A stretch of 31,004 nucleotides of DNA from positions 1-31,004 of the forward strand of contig SKGU01000108.1 in the NCBI GenBank assembly GCA_007117255.1, given 5' to 3'. Positions 14,759 to 22,503 of the stretch are shown piece by piece. Source of the stretch: Natronohydrobacter sp. Its GTDB lineage: Bacteria; Pseudomonadota; Alphaproteobacteria; Rhodobacterales; Rhodobacteraceae. Position 1 is the stretch's first letter, and each line of letters starts with the position of its first letter. The position numbers and the translations under genes were made by a program. A model generated the notes under the pieces. That model saw only the letters and a list, made by a program, of their open reading frames with translations. It did no database searches and had not been told where the DNA came from.

Positions 14759-14812
14759 AATTTTACTGCTAAGCTATCCGGCAGGAGGGGCTATCAGGAG
14801 GGCCGGAGGAAC

Positions 14813-15283
14813 ATGGTAAAGGCACATCCTGCGCTGCTGGTGGAGGAATCGGATATCGAATGCCTGCTGGGCTACAATCTGAAGCGCGCCTACATGATCG
14901 TGCGCGACGATTACCGCAAACAGGTCGAGCAATCCGTTCTGTCACCGCGCGCTTTTTCCGTGCTGACCCTGATCGTCGAAAGCAGCGGGCTGACCCAGAG
15001 CGCGGTTGCGCGCCAGCTTGGGATTGAACGCTCGGGGCTGGTGGCAATCATCGATGATCTGGAAGCGCGCGGACTGGCTGAACGCAGGGCAGTTCCCGGC
15101 GACCGTCGTGCTCAGGCGCTTATGGCAACAGAGGCAGGGCATGACCTTCACGCCCAGATCCTTGCGCGCGTTCACGCGCATGAACGCGCATTGTTGGCGT
15201 CGCTTGATCCGGCAGAGCAGGCACAACTACTGACATTGCTGCGCAAGTTTCGCTCAGCGCATGAAAGGGATGAGGCACAATGA
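14813..15283 (+). CDS. MarR-family repressor of the hydroxycinnamate genes (CouR/FerC-like)
   Basis: The 156-residue protein has the MarR winged helix: LSPRAFSVLTLIVES, then the recognition region LTQSAVARQLGIERSGLVAIIDDLEARGL (about 60-88), and the wing DRRAQALMATEAG. It is the first gene of marR-sdr-fcs and lies divergent from the hydratase operon, so it can control both from the palindromes between them. Its likely ligand is a hydroxycinnamoyl-CoA, by analogy. GGAGGAAC precedes the ATG. Its stop overlaps the SDR start by 4 bp. Confidence 0.85.
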   Translation: MVKAHPALLVEESDIECLLGYNLKRAYMIVRDDYRKQVEQSVLSPRAFSVLTLIVESSGLTQSAVARQLGIERSGLVAIIDDLEARGLAERRAVPGDRRAQALMATEAGHDLHAQILARVHAHERALLASLDPAEQAQLLTLLRKFRSAHERDEAQ

Positions 15284-16041
15284 TCTTCAATGGCGGTATT
15301 GCCGTGGTGACGGGCGGCGCATCCGGGCTGGGCGCGGCCGCTGCGCGCGCGCTGGCAGCATCTGGAATGCGCCCGGTCGTTTTCGACCTGAATGAAGGGG
15401 AAGGGGAAAAGCTTGCCTCGGAACTGAATGGGCTGTTTTGCAAGGTCGATGTCGCTGACCCGGACAGCGTGGCCAATGGGTTCGCGGAGGCAGGCAGCGC
15501 GGGAACGCTGCGCGTGCTTGTCAATTGCGCGGGCATCGGGCCTGCGGCAAAGACAGTATCGCGCGGTGTGGCGCATGACCCGGGAATGTTCATGCGCGCG
15601 CTGTCGGTCAATCTGGGCGGCACGTTCAATTGCGCCTCGCAGGCGGCCGCGATCATGACCGCGCAAGACCCCATTGGCGCTGATCAGGCGCGGGGTGTCA
15701 TCGTCAACACGGCCTCTGTCGCGGCCTTTGATGGTCAGATCGGTCAGGTGGCCTATGCTGCCTCGAAGGGGGGGATTGTGGGCATGACCCTGCCGATGGC
15801 ACGCGATCTGGCGGATAAGGGCATCCGCGTCTGCACCATAGCGCCCGGCCTGTTCTTGACCCCCTTGCTGCATAGCCTGCCACCCGAGGCACAGGAGTCG
15901 CTGGGCAAGCAGGTGCCCTACCCGTCGCGGCTGGGTGATCCGGCAGAATTTGCGACCCTCGCCCTGCATATCGTGACCAATCCGATGCTGAATGGCGAAG
16001 TCATCCGGCTGGATGGTGCAATTCGCATGGCCCCAAGGTGA
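15280..16041 (+). CDS. SDR 3-hydroxyacyl-CoA dehydrogenase (type-2, CouN-like)
   Basis: This 253-residue short-chain dehydrogenase resembles 3-hydroxyacyl-CoA dehydrogenase type 2. The NAD motif TGGASGLG is at 11-18, FDLN follows beta-2 and VNCAG is near 81. The catalytic residues are S146 (NTASVAAF), Y159 and K163 (YAASK). In this cluster it would oxidise the 3-hydroxy-3-arylpropionyl-CoA made by the hydratase to the beta-keto ester. That is the step before the CouO-like hydrolase. It is coupled to the MarR gene (ATGA) and to the synthetase that follows. Confidence 0.85.
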   Translation: MIFNGGIAVVTGGASGLGAAAARALAASGMRPVVFDLNEGEGEKLASELNGLFCKVDVADPDSVANGFAEAGSAGTLRVLVNCAGIGPAAKTVSRGVAHDPGMFMRALSVNLGGTFNCASQAAAIMTAQDPIGADQARGVIVNTASVAAFDGQIGQVAYAASKGGIVGMTLPMARDLADKGIRVCTIAPGLFLTPLLHSLPPEAQESLGKQVPYPSRLGDPAEFATLALHIVTNPMLNGEVIRLDGAIRMAPR

Positions 16042-16046
16042 CAGAC

Positions 16047-17837
16047 ATGCCCCAAAGCAAAGACACGCGCTTCTGGCAGCCGCAATTCGAGATTACCCGG
16101 CGCGAGGATGGCAGCATCCTCATGCGCCAGCCCGGCCCGGTGCCGGATCATGTGCCGGTCGTGGCCGATTACCTTGATCACTGGGCCGACAAGACGCCCG
16201 AGGCAATATGGATCGCGCGGCGCGACAATGGTGGTGAGTGGCGGCGCATCAGCTATGCCAAGGCCCGCGACACCGCGCAACGGCTGGGCGCGGCCTTGCT
16301 GGCGCGCGGTCTTGGGCCGGAGCGTCCCTTGCTAATTCTGTCGGAGAACAGCCTTGAACATGCCCTGCTGGCGATGGGCTGCATCTATGTCGGCATCCCC
16401 TTTGCTGCGGTCTCGCCGGCATATTCGCTGGTATCGAAAGATCATGGCAAGCTGCGCGGCATCGCAGACCTGTTGCGCCCCGGTGCGGTATTTACCGATG
16501 ATGCGCAGGCTTTCGCGCCCTCGCTGGGTGCGATTGCGCGGCCTGATCAGACTGTCATCAGCCTTGGCGACGGCGCGGATGACTATGATGCCCTGCTGGG
16601 CGCTGACCCTGCAGCCGCGCTGGCCGCGCGCAGGGGCCTGCATGCAGATGGCGTTGTGAAATACCTGTTCACATCCGGCTCTACCGGCAATCCGAAGGCC
16701 GTGATCAACACCAATCGCATGATGTGCGCCATGGGCGCGATGATCAGTGATTGCTACCGCTTCCTACAAGACGAACCGCCTGTCGTGCTGGACTGGGCGC
16801 CGTGGAACCACACTGCTGCGGGCAACAAGCTATTCATGCTCGTTCTTCATCACGGCGGAAGCTACTTTATTGATGATGGGCGCCCGGTTCCGGGCAAGTT
16901 CGACGAAACACTTCGCAATCTGCGCGAAATCTCCTGCAACTGGTATTTCAACGTCCCGATCGGTTTTGACATGCTGGCAGAGGCGCTGGAAAAGGACCGC
17001 GCGCTGGCGGAAACCTTCTTCTCGCGGCTGGGGATGCTGTTTTACGCGGGCGCGGGCATGGCGCAGCACACCTGGGACCGGCTGAGCGCAATTGGGCGCG
17101 ACATCACCGGGCGCGAGGTTCTGCTGGCCACCGGGCTTGGTGCGACCGAGACCGCGCCTTTCGCACTGGCCTGTACCGAGATCCAGAAACGGGCAGGCAA
17201 TATCGGCGTGCCCGCGCGCGGGCTGACATTGAAGCTTGTGCCAATAGGCAACAAGCTGGAGGCCCGCCTGAAAGGCCCGACCATCATGCCCGGTTATCTG
17301 GGCGACCCAGATAAAACGGCAGAGGTCTTTGATGAAGAGGGATTCTATTGCCTTGGTGACGCGCTGCGCCCTGCAGACCCTGACGATCTGACCCGCGGCT
17401 TTTTCTTCGACGGGCGCGTGGCCGAGAACTTCAAGCTTTCAACGGGCACATGGGTCGCTGTCGGGGCGGTGCGCGTCGCCCTTGTCGATGCGATGGGCGG
17501 GTTGCTTCGGGATGCCGTCATTGTGGGCGAAAACCAACCCGAACTGGGCGCGTTGCTTCTGCTTTCAGACCATGCAAAGGCATTGGACGAGGCAGAGCTT
17601 GGCGCCGCGCTGGAAACCGCGCTGACAAAGGCTGCGAAGGCTGCCACAGGGTCGGCCAGCCGCGTCACGCGCGCGACCATCTTGCCCACCGCCCCAAGTT
17701 TCGATCGCGGCGAGATCACCGAGAAAGGCAGCCTTAATCAAAGGGCATTGCGGATGAATTATGCGCATCTGGCAGCAGAGCTTTACGCAGAGCCCCCCGG
17801 CCAGCATGTCCTGCGGGCGAAACGGGAAAATGCATAG
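16047..17837 (+). CDS. fcs: Feruloyl-CoA / p-hydroxycinnamoyl-CoA synthetase
   Basis: This ATP-dependent acyl-CoA ligase activates ferulate, coumarate or caffeate, the entry step to the cluster. The 596-residue protein belongs to the adenylate-forming superfamily. The P-loop is TSGSTGNPK at 209-217, followed by WAPWNHTAAG and GLGATETAP, the adenylate-binding motif. DDLTRGFFFDGRVAENFKL corresponds to the hinge region. The N-terminus (ITRREDGSILMRQPGPV) and overall length match the Fcs subfamily rather than 4CL or benzoate ligases. A GTG at 16038 overlaps the SDR stop. The ATG at 16047 is preferred because AAGG is properly spaced from it. Confidence 0.86.
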   Translation: MPQSKDTRFWQPQFEITRREDGSILMRQPGPVPDHVPVVADYLDHWADKTPEAIWIARRDNGGEWRRISYAKARDTAQRLGAALLARGLGPERPLLILSENSLEHALLAMGCIYVGIPFAAVSPAYSLVSKDHGKLRGIADLLRPGAVFTDDAQAFAPSLGAIARPDQTVISLGDGADDYDALLGADPAAALAARRGLHADGVVKYLFTSGSTGNPKAVINTNRMMCAMGAMISDCYRFLQDEPPVVLDWAPWNHTAAGNKLFMLVLHHGGSYFIDDGRPVPGKFDETLRNLREISCNWYFNVPIGFDMLAEALEKDRALAETFFSRLGMLFYAGAGMAQHTWDRLSAIGRDITGREVLLATGLGATETAPFALACTEIQKRAGNIGVPARGLTLKLVPIGNKLEARLKGPTIMPGYLGDPDKTAEVFDEEGFYCLGDALRPADPDDLTRGFFFDGRVAENFKLSTGTWVAVGAVRVALVDAMGGLLRDAVIVGENQPELGALLLLSDHAKALDEAELGAALETALTKAAKAATGSASRVTRATILPTAPSFDRGEITEKGSLNQRALRMNYAHLAAELYAEPPGQHVLRAKRENA

Positions 17838-17841
17838 TTAG

Positions 17842-17886
17842 TTTGATACGAAATTGTTTGATATGAAACAGTTTGTAATGTAATTT
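17842..17886 (+). repeat. Three tandem 15-bp repeats upstream of the second MarR gene
   Basis: TTTGATACGAAATTG (17842-17856), TTTGATATGAAACAG (17857-17871) and the more divergent TTTGTAATGTAATTT (17872-17886) follow one another without gaps. The first two are also quasi-palindromic (TTT..AT..AAA). They end 20 bp before the MarR start codon, in the 69-bp gap after fcs. This is the expected place for an autoregulatory operator. Confidence 0.5.
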
Positions 17887-17906
17887 TTGCAAAAGAAACG
17901 AAGGGC

Positions 17907-18428
17907 ATGGATCAGGTGATGCAGGGTATCAACGAACAAGAGTTGGAAGCTCCAGGCAGAACTGAGCTTGCTGCCGAGCGCGTGATCTATGGCGAGTTGC
18001 GCCACAATACGGGCTTTCTGCTGCGCATGGCTTGGCTACAAGTATCTGAAAAGCTGGATGAAAACAGCCTAAGCGTATCACTCAGCGCAGCCGAGTACAC
18101 GATTCTGCAGATGATCGCGCAATGCCCGGGCGTCCGGCAGGGCCATCTTGCGCAGGCACTTTACATCAAGCCCGCCGCCATGACTCGGATCATCCGGGCT
18201 TTCGAAGAACGCGCCCTTGTTCTTCGTGAAATCCCGGTCGGGGACCGGCGCACAGTGCGGCTGTCAATCCGCCCGGCGGGCCGCAAGGCGCTTGAACAGG
18301 CGCGCCCACTATTCGGCGGTATGGCCGAACATGAGCGCGGCGCACTGAACGTCGAAGAACAAAGACAATTGAACCAGCTCTTACGCCGCTTTTGCGGGCT
18401 TGAGCGGTCGGAGGCACAGGCTCCCTGA
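17907..18428 (+). CDS. MarR-family transcriptional regulator (second of the cluster)
   Basis: The 173-residue protein has a MarR winged helix: LSAAEYTILQMIAQCPGVRQGHLAQALYIKPAAMTRIIRAFEERAL (about 57-102), then wing residues VGDRRTVRLSIRPAG. It differs clearly from the MarR at 14813. It has a longer N-terminus and no close match in the helical region. It precedes the TRAP transporter by 74 bp in the same direction, so control of uptake is the obvious inference. Its ligand is unknown. GAAGGG lies just before the ATG. Confidence 0.84.
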   Translation: MDQVMQGINEQELEAPGRTELAAERVIYGELRHNTGFLLRMAWLQVSEKLDENSLSVSLSAAEYTILQMIAQCPGVRQGHLAQALYIKPAAMTRIIRAFEERALVLREIPVGDRRTVRLSIRPAGRKALEQARPLFGGMAEHERGALNVEEQRQLNQLLRRFCGLERSEAQAP

Positions 18429-18502
18429 CGGAGCAGTGTGAAACGGAAGGCACATCACGGTCAATATCGGGAGGAAAAGACCATAAACTGTCAAAATCAC
18501 TT

Positions 18503-19570
18503 ATGCTGGGCGCTGTCGCTGCTGTGAGCATGTCTTCAGCGGCGATTGCGCAGGATCTGCGCGGTGCGGGCGGCGCATCGCCAGCACATCCATCGACCTA
18601 TATGTATGAACGCTTTGGCGAGTATCTGGCCGAAGAAAGCGGCGGCGCCATGAGCCTGACCAAGATCGGTCCGGAAGTTGTGTCACTCTTGCAGGTGCCG
18701 GATGCGCTGGAATCTGAACTGATCGCGGTCGGCAACCTGCTTCCGCTGTTCTTCCCTGCGGACTTCCCGCGCACCAATGTTGCCGGGGATATGGCGCTGA
18801 TGGGGCGTGATTCGCATGCAATGGCGCTGGGAATGACCGAATATGCGATCAATTGCGAACCCTGCCAGGCCGAATTCGCCAATAAGGGCATGGTGTTTCT
18901 TGGCGCCGGTGCGTCGGATGTCTATCTGTTGATCACCACAAGCCCGGTGCGCACGGCAGATGACCTTCAGGGGCTACGTCTGCGTTCGGGCGGGGCACCC
19001 TTCTCTCGCTGGGCTGAAAACTTCGGTGCGACACCTGTCAGCATTGCCGTTGGTGAACAGTTCGAAGGCATGAATCAGGGCACGATTGACGGCACGATGT
19101 CATCCATCGTTGACATGCTGTCATTCCGTCTGGTCGATGTCGCGCGCTATGTGACCGAAATCCCGCTGGGCACCTATCACGTCACGTCGAATTTCACGTT
19201 CAACCAATCGACATGGGCCGGGCTGAGCGAGGAACAGCGCGCAACTGTGGTCCGGGCTGCAAACCGCGCCAACCCGACGCTGACCGACCGCTGGGGCTTC
19301 CAGCTTCCTGAAGCGGCGCGCAATGCCGTGGCAGAAGCCGGGCTCGAGGTCATCACCCCGGATGACTCGTTGCTTGAAGCGTCCAACGATTTTTCCGCCT
19401 CCGATACGGAATCCCGCGTTGCCGCAGATTCGCTGGCCGGTGAATTCGCGGCACTGGTCGAGAAATGGACCGCAATCGTGGCAGAGATCGGTGATGATCC
19501 TGCGGCACTGTCCGAGCGTGCCTATGAAGAAATCTGGGCCAATGTCGACCTGACAAGCTACGGGCTGTAA
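18503..19570 (+). CDS. TRAP transporter solute-binding protein (DctP family), start codon doubtful
   Basis: This periplasmic binding protein captures an acidic substrate for the DctQM membrane pair. Family features include the GLRLRSGGAPFSRWAENFGATPVSI block with the carboxylate-binding Arg, and GEQFEGMNQGTIDGTMSS. The first ATG (18503) gives a signal peptide MLGAVAAVSMSSAAIA^Q without a charged n-region. Upstream, GGGAGG (18469-18474) is 8 bases from an ATA at 18483. One extra G there would read ATG AAA CTG TCA AAA in frame, a normal MKLSKSLML signal peptide. So the true start seems damaged by a one-base loss, or the sequence has an error. The position in a hydroxycinnamate cluster suggests an aromatic acid ligand, as for TarP. 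Confidence 0.8.
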   Translation: MLGAVAAVSMSSAAIAQDLRGAGGASPAHPSTYMYERFGEYLAEESGGAMSLTKIGPEVVSLLQVPDALESELIAVGNLLPLFFPADFPRTNVAGDMALMGRDSHAMALGMTEYAINCEPCQAEFANKGMVFLGAGASDVYLLITTSPVRTADDLQGLRLRSGGAPFSRWAENFGATPVSIAVGEQFEGMNQGTIDGTMSSIVDMLSFRLVDVARYVTEIPLGTYHVTSNFTFNQSTWAGLSEEQRATVVRAANRANPTLTDRWGFQLPEAARNAVAEAGLEVITPDDSLLEASNDFSASDTESRVAADSLAGEFAALVEKWTAIVAEIGDDPAALSERAYEEIWANVDLTSYGL

Positions 19571-19588
19571 GAACTGTCTGAAAGCCTC

Positions 19589-19613
19589 GCCTCTGGCCAA
19601 TATGGCCAGAGGC
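19589..19613. promoter_or_regulatory. Strong stem-loop between dctP and dctQ
   Basis: GCCTCTGGCC and GGCCAGAGGC form a perfect 10-bp stem around a 5-base loop. An outer pairing, CTGTC (19575-19579) with GACAG (19618-19622), can extend it. No T-run follows, so it is not a standard terminator. In TRAP operons such hairpins after the binding-protein gene can protect the upstream message or reduce readthrough, raising P over QM. That role is inference. Confidence 0.7.
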
Positions 19614-19631
19614 TTCCGACAGGGTGAGGTC

Positions 19632-20162
19632 ATGTCCTATATCATCCGCTTCTCTGCCGGCATGTGCCGATTGCTGTCACTGATTGGTGGCGCAGCCGTG
19701 GTACTGATGATGCTGCATGTCACACTTGATGTGGTCATGCTCAACCTGTTCCGCATTTCCATGAATACCACGCCTGAAATCGTTGCGCGCTATTACATGG
19801 TTGCCGTGGCCTTTCTGCCCCTTGGCTGGCTGACGATGCGGGGGCAGATGATCTCTGTCGAACTGCTGGATTTCGTACTGCCGAAATGGCTGCTGCGCAG
19901 CTCTGACGTCGTTATCGCGCTGACCGGGGCGGCGGTTTACGGGTTGCTGACCTATGCCACATGGCTTCGCGCCCTGCGTGAAATGCGCTCGCGCTCGTAT
20001 GTGGAACTGGTCAGTGTTCAGCTGCCGGTCTGGCAATCGCATTTCCTTGTGCCTGCCGGTTTTGCGCTGGCGGCGCTGGCCTGCGCGCTGCTGGCGCTGG
20101 CCTTTGTGACCCCAAACGGGCGCGCGCAATTCGAACGCATCCTTGAAAGTAACCGGGAATGA
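19632..20162 (+). CDS. TRAP transporter small membrane subunit (DctQ family)
   Basis: The 176-residue membrane protein has four predicted hydrophobic segments, roughly at residues 12-35, 52-70, 88-110 and 132-156. The TPEIVARYYMVAVAFLPLGW stretch is typical of DctQ. It links the binding protein to DctM in the inner membrane. ATG 19632 is chosen because GGGTGAGG lies before it, and the earlier in-frame ATG at 19602 is inside the hairpin. The 3' end overlaps dctM by 4 bp (ATGA). Confidence 0.85.
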   Translation: MSYIIRFSAGMCRLLSLIGGAAVVLMMLHVTLDVVMLNLFRISMNTTPEIVARYYMVAVAFLPLGWLTMRGQMISVELLDFVLPKWLLRSSDVVIALTGAAVYGLLTYATWLRALREMRSRSYVELVSVQLPVWQSHFLVPAGFALAALACALLALAFVTPNGRAQFERILESNRE

Positions 20163-21469
20163 GCATTGAGGTCGGCCTTTGGGGCGTTGCCATTCTGATG
20201 GGGCTGCTGGCGCTGCGCCTGCCTGTAGCGTTGGCCCTGATCATCGTATCCTTCGGCGGGATCTGGGCAATGCTGGGCTGGAACCCGGCAATGGGGATCC
20301 TGTCGAACACCCCCTATTCCTTTGCCGCGCGCTGGACGATGAGCGCAGTGCCCATGTTCCTGCTGATGGGGTTCGTGGCTTTTCACACCGGCCTGACCGG
20401 GGGGCTTTTCGACGCCGCCAAGGCGCTGCTTGCACGCCTGCCCGGCGGGCTTGCGATATCATCTGTCTTTGCCTGCTCTGGCTTTGCCGCAGTGTCGGGA
20501 TCGTCGCTGGCAAATTCTGCCGCGATGGGCCGGATCGCCATTCCCGAAATGATCAAGGCGGGTTACAAGCCCTCGGTCGCAGCCGGTTGCATTGCTGCGG
20601 GCGGCACCATCGGGGCACTTATCCCGCCCTCGATCCTGATGATCATCTATGGCGTGATTGCAGAAACCTCTATCACGCAGGTATTCCTTGGCGGGATCAG
20701 CATCGGCCTGCTGACAGCGTTTTCCTATTGTGTGGTGATCCTGTGCATTGCCTGGATGCGCCCTGACATCATCCCGCCCACCGGGACGCAGGAAACACCC
20801 GAACTCTGGACCGCCCTGAAACAGATTGCCCCGATCATACTGCTGGTGATTCTGGTCTTTGGCGGGCTGTTTTCAGGCTTCTTTACCGCGACTCAGGCGG
20901 GCGCAGTCGGCGCTTTCGGCACAGTCGTGATTGCCGCCGCGATGGGTCGGCTGACGCGAGAGGTGATCCGCCGCTCGCTGACCGAAACGGTGATCACCAC
21001 CAGTTCGCTGCTGATCATCGGCATCGGGGCAACCATGTTCACCCGCTTTCTGGGTGTGTCCGGGGTCTCTAACCTGATCTCCTCTTTCGTCAGCGACACA
21101 GGCCTGAGCGTGATGGCCGTGCTCATCATCATCATCTGCATCTATCTTGTGCTGGGGACCTTCATGGAGCCCTTCGGCGCGATGCTGGTGACCTTGCCGA
21201 TCTTCCTGCCGCTGATCGGGGCCGAGGGGCTGAGCCTCGTGTGGTTCGGGGTTCTGGTCGTCAAACTGCTGGAGGTGGGCATGATCACGCCCCCGGTGGG
21301 GATGAATGTTTTTGTCATCAAGAATGTTGCCAGCCGCTATGTGATGGTGACGGATGTATTCCGCAGCGTGCTGCCTTTCATTCTGGCCGATCTTCTGGTT
21401 ATTGCCCTCATCGTGGCTGTGCCCTCGCTGGTGCTGTTCCTGCCGGATCTGGTCGCCAGCCGACAGTAG
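20159..21469 (+). CDS. TRAP transporter large permease subunit (DctM family)
   Basis: This 436-residue protein is the ion-coupled transport channel. It is hydrophobic throughout, with about 12 segments. Family landmarks are GFVAFHTGLTGGLFDAAKALLARLPGG, FAAVSGSSLANSAAMG, AAGGTIGALIPPSILMIIYG and, near the end, LVVKLLEVGMITPPVGMNVFVIKNVA. It is coupled to dctQ. With the binding protein it probably imports the hydroxycinnamates that the synthetase activates, or a related aromatic acid. The specificity is inferred from position only. Confidence 0.92.
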   Translation: MSIEVGLWGVAILMGLLALRLPVALALIIVSFGGIWAMLGWNPAMGILSNTPYSFAARWTMSAVPMFLLMGFVAFHTGLTGGLFDAAKALLARLPGGLAISSVFACSGFAAVSGSSLANSAAMGRIAIPEMIKAGYKPSVAAGCIAAGGTIGALIPPSILMIIYGVIAETSITQVFLGGISIGLLTAFSYCVVILCIAWMRPDIIPPTGTQETPELWTALKQIAPIILLVILVFGGLFSGFFTATQAGAVGAFGTVVIAAAMGRLTREVIRRSLTETVITTSSLLIIGIGATMFTRFLGVSGVSNLISSFVSDTGLSVMAVLIIIICIYLVLGTFMEPFGAMLVTLPIFLPLIGAEGLSLVWFGVLVVKLLEVGMITPPVGMNVFVIKNVASRYVMVTDVFRSVLPFILADLLVIALIVAVPSLVLFLPDLVASRQ

Positions 21470-21700
21470 AACCGCAACACGGCTTGCCTGAGCGCCGCGT
21501 TCCGTTTCAGGCGGATCCGTCGGGAACCGCGTGTCAGAATGCAGCGCTGCGGCGATCCCCGCGGCTCTGTTGGCTCAAAGGGCAAGATCGGCAGGACCGG
21601 GCCGAACTGTTCCACGCGCGCCAGTGATCAAGCTTCTTGGAACACTGCATCCTCTCATACTCGCGACAGGATCACACCAGACAATTGTGGGAAAGTGCAC
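21470..21700. other. Intergenic stretch, no gene recognised
   Basis: About 230 bp lie between the dctM stop and the stop of the leftward GntR gene. Short open frames exist on both strands but none has a ribosome site or a recognisable product. No clear terminator hairpin with a T-run was found. The segment may be decayed sequence at the junction of the aromatic and sulfolactate modules. Confidence 0.4.
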
Positions 21701-22420
21701 CTAGATTTCGGCATGATAGACCAGCGCACTGGTCTTGACCCATGATTGACGCAGCTCGATCGGACCGCCAGTATAATCAAGGGCAAGGCGTCGGATCTCC
21801 AACAGAGGTGCGCCGGGGGTTGTGCCCAGTTCGCGCGCACAGCCAGCTTCGGCGGCGACGGCGCGCAGATGCTCCTGCGCGCGATGGACCGTTGCGCCGA
21901 ACTCTGATTGATAAAGTTGATAGAGCGTATTCGGGAGGATTTCGGGCGTCGTCTCGAGCGAAGCGAAGCGCTCTGCATCCAGCAGGATATGCTCATAGAG
22001 GATCGGCTCTCCGTCGCCTTCGCGCACACGGATAATCCGTATCACATCGGCATTCGCCGCGAGCCCCAGCGCCCTGGCGTCTTCGGCGTTCGCGCGCAAA
22101 CGCTCTCGGCCCAGCACGCGGCTCTCCGGGCGCATCGTGGTTCCATCCGCCCGCCGCAGATTGAAGAAGCGAAACAGCACGGCATCGCTGTCATGGCTGG
22201 CGACGACCGTGCCCTTGCCCTGTCTGCGCTGCACCACACCCTCGCTGGCGAGATCCAGCAGCGCCTTGCGCAGCGTGCCGACGGCCACGCCATACTCTTC
22301 GGCCAGGCGCGTTTCCGGCGGCAGGTAGGTTCCGGGCGACCATTCACCGGACTCGATCCGTGCGATGATCAGATCGCGCAACTGGCGATGCAGCGGTTGG
22401 GCAATCGGGCGCAAGGTCAT
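21701..22420 (-). CDS. GntR-family (HutC/UTRA) regulator of the sulfolactate genes
   Basis: The 239-residue protein begins with a GntR winged helix: LHRQLRDLIIARIESGEWSPGTYLPPETRLAEEYGVAVGTLRKALLDLASEGVVQRRQGKGTVV (residues about 9-72). A UTRA effector domain follows, ending in GGPIELRQSWVKTSALVYHAEI. It is divergent from comC-suyAB, with a perfect palindrome between them. It therefore probably represses those genes and its own, with sulfolactate or a derivative as inducer (inference). The ATG at 22420 has GGAG upstream. An upstream GTG at 22435 lacks one. Confidence 0.88.
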   Translation of the reverse strand: MTLRPIAQPLHRQLRDLIIARIESGEWSPGTYLPPETRLAEEYGVAVGTLRKALLDLASEGVVQRRQGKGTVVASHDSDAVLFRFFNLRRADGTTMRPESRVLGRERLRANAEDARALGLAANADVIRIIRVREGDGEPILYEHILLDAERFASLETTPEILPNTLYQLYQSEFGATVHRAQEHLRAVAAEAGCARELGTTPGAPLLEIRRLALDYTGGPIELRQSWVKTSALVYHAEI

Positions 22421-22464
22421 GCGGGACTCCGTCACAGAGGGGAGTTGACATTTCTATAATATAC

Positions 22465-22478
22465 AAACTATATAGTTT
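22465..22478. promoter_or_regulatory. Perfect 14-bp palindrome, likely GntR operator
   Basis: AAACTATATAGTTT is exactly symmetric, lies in the AT-rich 83-bp gap between gntR and comC, and is 26 bp before the comC start. HutC-subfamily regulators bind short AT-rich palindromes in such divergent gaps. Nearby TATAAT (22455-22460) could serve as a -10 element for comC. Confidence 0.6.
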
Positions 22479-22503
22479 TACAAGAGTCGCAGAGGCGTTT
22501 CAC

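Noticed and set aside
19589..19613. Intrinsic terminator between dctP and dctQ
   Set aside because: The stem is strong but is followed by TTCCGAC rather than a T-run, and the dctQ ribosome site follows at once.
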